Below, one piece after another: positions 60,716 to 64,000 of a stretch of 64,000 nt of DNA. Source of the stretch: Sphingobacterium lumbrici. Its GTDB lineage: Bacteria; Bacteroidota; Bacteroidia; Sphingobacteriales; Sphingobacteriaceae. Position 1 is the stretch's first letter, and each line of letters starts with the position of its first letter. The stretch covers positions 1 to 64,000 of the forward strand of contig NZ_SRZY01000011.1 of the NCBI RefSeq assembly GCF_006476045.1. Reading direction: 5' to 3'. Below the pieces are notes generated by a model that saw only the letters and a program-made list of their open reading frames with translations, did no database searches and was not told where the DNA came from. A program made the translations under genes and the position numbers.

Positions 60716-61768
60716 TTATAATCCTAATATCTTTCTGTTAAAATTCGCATCGGTTTCCGCTCCGGCAAAATCATCAAATGCCTTGTCTGTTACATGTATT
60801 ATATTTTTGCGAATAAATTCTGAGCCTTCGCGGGCTCCGTCTTCTTGGTTTTTGATACAACATTCCCATTCCATTACCGCCCATCCGTCGAAATCGTATT
60901 GCGTTAACTTGCTGAAAATAGTTTTGAAGTCTACTTGACCATCGCCTGGGGAACGGTACCTTCCTGCACGATCTGCCCAGCTCTGATATCCACCAAAAGT
61001 CCCTTGTCTTCCCGTCGGATTAAATTCTGCATCTTTCACATGGAAAGCCTTAATTCGTTCATGGTAAAAATCGATGTATTGAATATAATCTAATTGCTGC
61101 AATACAAAGTGTGATGGATCATATAATAGACATGCCCGAGGATGTTGATTCACTTTATCTAAAAACATTTCATAGGTAACTCCATCGAATAAATCTTCTC
61201 CCGGGTGTATTTCATAACACACATCTACTCCACATTCGTCAAATACATCTAAAATAGGTGTCCATCTTTTCGCCAATTCCGTAAAAGCTTCATCTACTAA
61301 TCCTTGTGGACGTTGTGGCCAGGGATGAAAATATTGCCACAACAACGAACCACTAAATGTTGCATGTGCGTTCAATCCCAAATTCTGTGATGCCTGAGCA
61401 GCATATTTTAGCTGCTGAATAGCCCATTCCGTTCTCGCTTTTGGATTATTTTTCACTTCAGGCACAGCAAAAGAATCAAATAATTCGTTATATGCCGGAT
61501 GAACAGCGACCAATTGCCCCTGCAAATGCGTAGATAATTCCGTAATATCCAAACCATAAGAAGCTATTTTACCCTTTAGTTCGTCGGCATAGGTCTTACT
61601 CTCTGCGGCAAGCTGCAGATCAATAAACCGCTTATCCAATGTAGGTATTTGAATTCCCTTAAAGCCCAAATCGGCGGCCCATTTACAAATACTATCCAAT
61701 GAATTGAAAGGAGCTTTATCTCCTATAAATTGTGCTAAAAAAATACCTGGTCCTTTGATTGTTTTCAT
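60716..61768 (-). CDS. Sugar phosphate isomerase/epimerase (TIM barrel)
   Basis: A 350-aa AP endonuclease 2-like TIM barrel protein. Metal-site motifs are YEIHPGEDLFDG (about 197), LYDPSHF (about 229), AFHVKDAEF (about 254) and VMEWEC (about 304). Related proteins isomerise or epimerise sugars, often inositol derivatives, together with Gfo/Idh oxidoreductases. One of these lies at 57877, so they may share a pathway. The substrate is unknown. Confidence 0.9.
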   Translation of the reverse strand: MKTIKGPGIFLAQFIGDKAPFNSLDSICKWAADLGFKGIQIPTLDKRFIDLQLAAESKTYADELKGKIASYGLDITELSTHLQGQLVAVHPAYNELFDSFAVPEVKNNPKARTEWAIQQLKYAAQASQNLGLNAHATFSGSLLWQYFHPWPQRPQGLVDEAFTELAKRWTPILDVFDECGVDVCYEIHPGEDLFDGVTYEMFLDKVNQHPRACLLYDPSHFVLQQLDYIQYIDFYHERIKAFHVKDAEFNPTGRQGTFGGYQSWADRAGRYRSPGDGQVDFKTIFSKLTQYDFDGWAVMEWECCIKNQEDGAREGSEFIRKNIIHVTDKAFDDFAGAETDANFNRKILGL

Positions 61769-61982
61769 TTAGTTTGATTTTAGATAGTTGATGAAGTCTT
61801 CTTTCTGTAAAGCTGCCTTACAACAACTGTATGTCTCTTTGATGATTAAACTTACGATGATAAAGATAATAAATATCATGCTAGAATTTAAGCTAAACAT
61901 CGTCGAATAATAATTTAGAAGAAGGATTAATTTACGATTAACACAACTTACCCAAAATTTAATCAACGACTAGAACACACAG

Positions 61983-63212
61983 CTAAAGTTCCGTCTTCTT
62001 GTTTTTTTCTGCTATCCAAAGCGCCATATATTTTATGGCCTGATGTTGATGATGAAGTAGAATCTGCCCCATAAAGTTTTCATCTCTATCCTCCATCAAA
62101 CGGCTTATTTTAACTGCACACAGGGATAAAAGTACAGTACCATAAGTTGGGTTAGCATAGCGATCATTCAGAATTTGCACCCCCTTACATTGGCTATTAC
62201 TCCAAAGCTCTTTATTATGATATAGCTCAACTGCCTTTTCCACAAACTCGGAATATTCATTGCATATAAAACCATTCCATTCGCCTTCTACCGACATGGA
62301 TTCGGCACCTACAGAAGAACTCACAGTAGGTGTTCCCGCTTGCATACTATCCACAAATTTACCCTTTGCCCCTGCCCCAAAAGGAATAGGAGCCAACAGT
62401 ACCCGGTATCGTTCTAATTCCCGCCGTGCATCTTCAGCTCTTCCTTTTATATAAAATCCTTCCTCGGGTTTATGCAACTGGAACACTTTCTGTGAAGCAT
62501 AAGCTCCATAAATATGTAATTCAGCAGAAGGAATCCTCTTTCTCAATGCAGGCCAAATTATCCTTTTCAAAATCTCAACAGTTCGCCAATTCGGTTCATG
62601 AATAAAATTACCAATAAACACAAAGTGTCGACGTTCTTCAAAACTCAACCACTTCTCGACCTTATCCGCTAAAATTTCATCTTCCTGAAAAGGCAAATAG
62701 TACAAAATGTTTGACGGTATATTAAATTCACTCTCTAAAAGGTCCATTTCATTTTCTGATATGATAAGTGAAATATCGGAACGTAGAATAGAAGCTATTT
62801 CCCTTTTTGCGGTGTCTGATTTTATATTAAGAGGTTGTCCCTTTTTGTACACTTCCTGTCTGGCCAGTCGTAAAAAATGTAAATCTTCTGTATCTAATAT
62901 ACGTAGTGCCTTAGGACAATATTCTGCAACACGCCAGCCATACTGTTCTTCGGCCATGAAACGATCGAATAATACCACATCCGGTTGAAGTCGACTAATG
63001 AACTCATCAAACGAGCTGTGATTTAACCGAATAACATGTTCGTGAACACCTAATTCTATTAAATTATGTGCATAATCTGATTTTCCTGCAGCAGAAGCAA
63101 AATGTACTTCATAGGAATCCAAGAACAATTTAATCAGTTGTAACATCCTCCACCCCGCAGCAGATGACGTTGGCTCTGGCCAAACAAGTCCTATGAATAA
63201 GATTTTTCTCAT
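61983..63212 (-). CDS. Glycosyltransferase, GT4-like
   Basis: A 409-aa glycosyltransferase. The N-terminal domain includes LVWPEPTSSAAGWRMLQLIK (about 9-28). The donor domain (about 200-340) shows FVFIGNFIHEPNWRTVEILK and the sugar-nucleotide region LLAPIPFGAGAKGKFVDSMQ, then AGTPTVSSSVGAE (about 270-302). It would add sugars to envelope polysaccharide or glycolipid. It is not clustered with other envelope genes here. A small membrane peptide-like frame at 61769-61966 is not supported. Confidence 0.85.
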   Translation of the reverse strand: MRKILFIGLVWPEPTSSAAGWRMLQLIKLFLDSYEVHFASAAGKSDYAHNLIELGVHEHVIRLNHSSFDEFISRLQPDVVLFDRFMAEEQYGWRVAEYCPKALRILDTEDLHFLRLARQEVYKKGQPLNIKSDTAKREIASILRSDISLIISENEMDLLESEFNIPSNILYYLPFQEDEILADKVEKWLSFEERRHFVFIGNFIHEPNWRTVEILKRIIWPALRKRIPSAELHIYGAYASQKVFQLHKPEEGFYIKGRAEDARRELERYRVLLAPIPFGAGAKGKFVDSMQAGTPTVSSSVGAESMSVEGEWNGFICNEYSEFVEKAVELYHNKELWSNSQCKGVQILNDRYANPTYGTVLLSLCAVKISRLMEDRDENFMGQILLHHQHQAIKYMALWIAEKNKKTEL

Positions 63213-63235
63213 CTTCCGAAATTAACTATTTTATT

Positions 63236-63265
63236 TTGCGTATAACATATCTTTATCTAAGTTTG
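63236..63265 (+). promoter_or_regulatory. Promoter of miaE
   Basis: TTG (63236-63238), a 19-nt spacer and TAAGTTTG (63258-63265) fit the Bacteroidota consensus closely. The miaE start lies 14 bases downstream, giving a very short leader. Confidence 0.65.
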
Positions 63266-63279
63266 GATTCAGAAATCGA

Positions 63280-63867
63280 ATGACTATGCTTGGTTTAAAA
63301 CTATTAACAGATCCGCGTTGGGCAAATATTGCAGAATCAAATTTGGAAGAAATCTTGACCGATCATGCCTGGTGTGAACAAAAAGCAGCATCTAATGCCA
63401 TTTCATTGATTACTCAAAATTCAGAATACGAGGATTTGGTACATGAACTGACTGCTATCGCTATCGAGGAAATGGAACATTTTAAGATGGTGATCGACAT
63501 TATCAAAGAAAAAGGATATACATTAGGTCGCGAACGTAAGGATGATTATGTCGGCCAATTGATGAAATTTTCTAAGAAAGATGGCTCGCGCAATCAGGCC
63601 TTTATCGATAGACTACTATTTGCCGCAATGATTGAAGCCCGAAGCTGCGAGCGTTTCCGTGTGCTGACCCAAAATATAAAAGACGAGAGCCTGGCTAAAT
63701 TCTATTATGATCTTATGGTATCAGAAGCCAATCACTATACCACCTTTTTAAACTTTGCGCGCAAATATACGGTTGACGTAGATGTGGATAAGCGGTGGAA
63801 AGAGTGGCTGGACTTTGAGGGTCAGCTTATTCAATCGTATGGAAACAAGGAATACATACACGGATAA
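63280..63867 (+). CDS. miaE: tRNA-(ms2io6A) hydroxylase MiaE
   Basis: A 195-aa non-haem di-iron monooxygenase that hydroxylates the isopentenyl group of ms2i6A37 in tRNA. Metal-binding motifs EEMEHF (about 64-69), EARSCERF (about 122-129) and EANHY (about 154-158) are all present. A second ATG two codons later (63286, MLGLK) could also be used. It acts downstream of MiaA (56936) on the same tRNA position. A convergent gene ends directly after it. Confidence 0.93.
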   Translation: MTMLGLKLLTDPRWANIAESNLEEILTDHAWCEQKAASNAISLITQNSEYEDLVHELTAIAIEEMEHFKMVIDIIKEKGYTLGRERKDDYVGQLMKFSKKDGSRNQAFIDRLLFAAMIEARSCERFRVLTQNIKDESLAKFYYDLMVSEANHYTTFLNFARKYTVDVDVDKRWKEWLDFEGQLIQSYGNKEYIHG

Positions 63868-64000
63868 TTATCCCACAACTCCTAGATAAACTGAATCAGA
63901 TAAAACTTCCTTAAATGTGTTAACAATGCCTACGTACACATGTACCGGATTTTGGCTAATCGCCAACAGCTTAGATTCTATAATGCATTGACCCGCATTT
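63868..64000 (-). CDS. C-terminal part of an unrecognised gene
   Basis: The reverse strand is open for 43 codons from the window edge to a TAA at 63868-63870, coding for NAGQCIIESKLLAISQ, NPVHVYVGIVNTFKEVL and SDSVYLGVVG. The frame ends exactly where miaE stops. No family was recognised. The gene continues beyond the window. Confidence 0.5.
   Translation of the reverse strand, partial: NAGQCIIESKLLAISQNPVHVYVGIVNTFKEVLSDSVYLGVVG

Noticed and set aside
61769..61966. 65-codon reverse ORF with a hydrophobic stretch
   Set aside because: No recognisable family, no clear start signal, and it abuts the isomerase start. Could be a leader region.

Overview
The window looks like a Bacteroidota chromosome, most likely Sphingobacteriaceae. 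Promoters follow the Bacteroidota pattern (TTG, 19-21 nt, TAnnTTTG), the mobility genes are of Bacteroidota types (BfmA/BtgA, DUF5712, MobA, ISAon1), and conserved housekeeping genes (miaA, miaE, peptide deformylase) lie on the right. All assignments come from reading motifs; no database search was run.

Left island (about 158-36950). The GC-rich left part (306-6867) holds a CTn-type tyrosine integrase, a fic gene bracketed by a 42-nt direct repeat, a reverse-strand mobilization operon (excisionase-like HTH protein, winged-helix-like protein, BfmA, and a shortened DUF5712 protein), and a second reverse-strand operon encoding another tyrosine recombinase and an unknown protein. The island ends share AGTGAGYGATTCRGTGAGT (158-176 and 36858-36876), and the right end carries what looks like a tRNA 3' end.

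The main discovery is at 7007-36782. A divergent tyrosine recombinase is followed by an outward promoter, an attI-like core, and about ten AT-rich units, all transcribed rightwards and separated by ten palindromic sites of roughly 130-200 nt. Eight of the ten units begin with GTT plus a unit-specific hexamer and end with its exact or near-exact reverse complement plus AAC. One more can be reconstructed through a collapsed site, and only the last fails. This is what integron cassettes look like once a circular attC (R''...R') has been opened at G^TT. The recombinase lacks the extra segment of canonical IntI, so this is an integron-like system with a different integrase. Cassette cargo: a secreted protein pair; a lincosamide nucleotidyltransferase; a 10.2-kb defence operon (XRE, PLD-helicase, adenine methylase, membrane protein); a 7.3-kb AbiE plus exonuclease-RecQ-UvrD fusion operon; Crp/Fnr-led units; KilA-N, DUF6994 and PH-domain proteins; DoxX-ChrA; DUF1801 and SRPBCC. 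The two giant defence cassettes are each bracketed by a second inverted-repeat element with the core GCACATTTG...CAAAAGAGC.

Middle region (37000-51130). A decayed ISAon1-like element is followed by an oriT-like hairpin with mobA, a second AbiE pair, and a type I restriction locus in the order hsdM-rhuM-hsdS-prrC-like-hsdR. HsdS has three TAEL repeats, and the ATPase between hsdS and hsdR has Arg319, Glu323 and His356, matching the PrrC anticodon nuclease triad. A PP2C phosphatase and a coiled-coil protein follow, then a terminator.

Right flank (51300-64000). A second Fic protein with its own operator, a DUF6508 protein, tandem AraC regulators, a GH1 beta-glucosidase, miaA, a Gfo/Idh oxidoreductase, a conserved unknown, def, a TIM-barrel isomerase, a glycosyltransferase, miaE, and the 3' end of an unrecognised gene.
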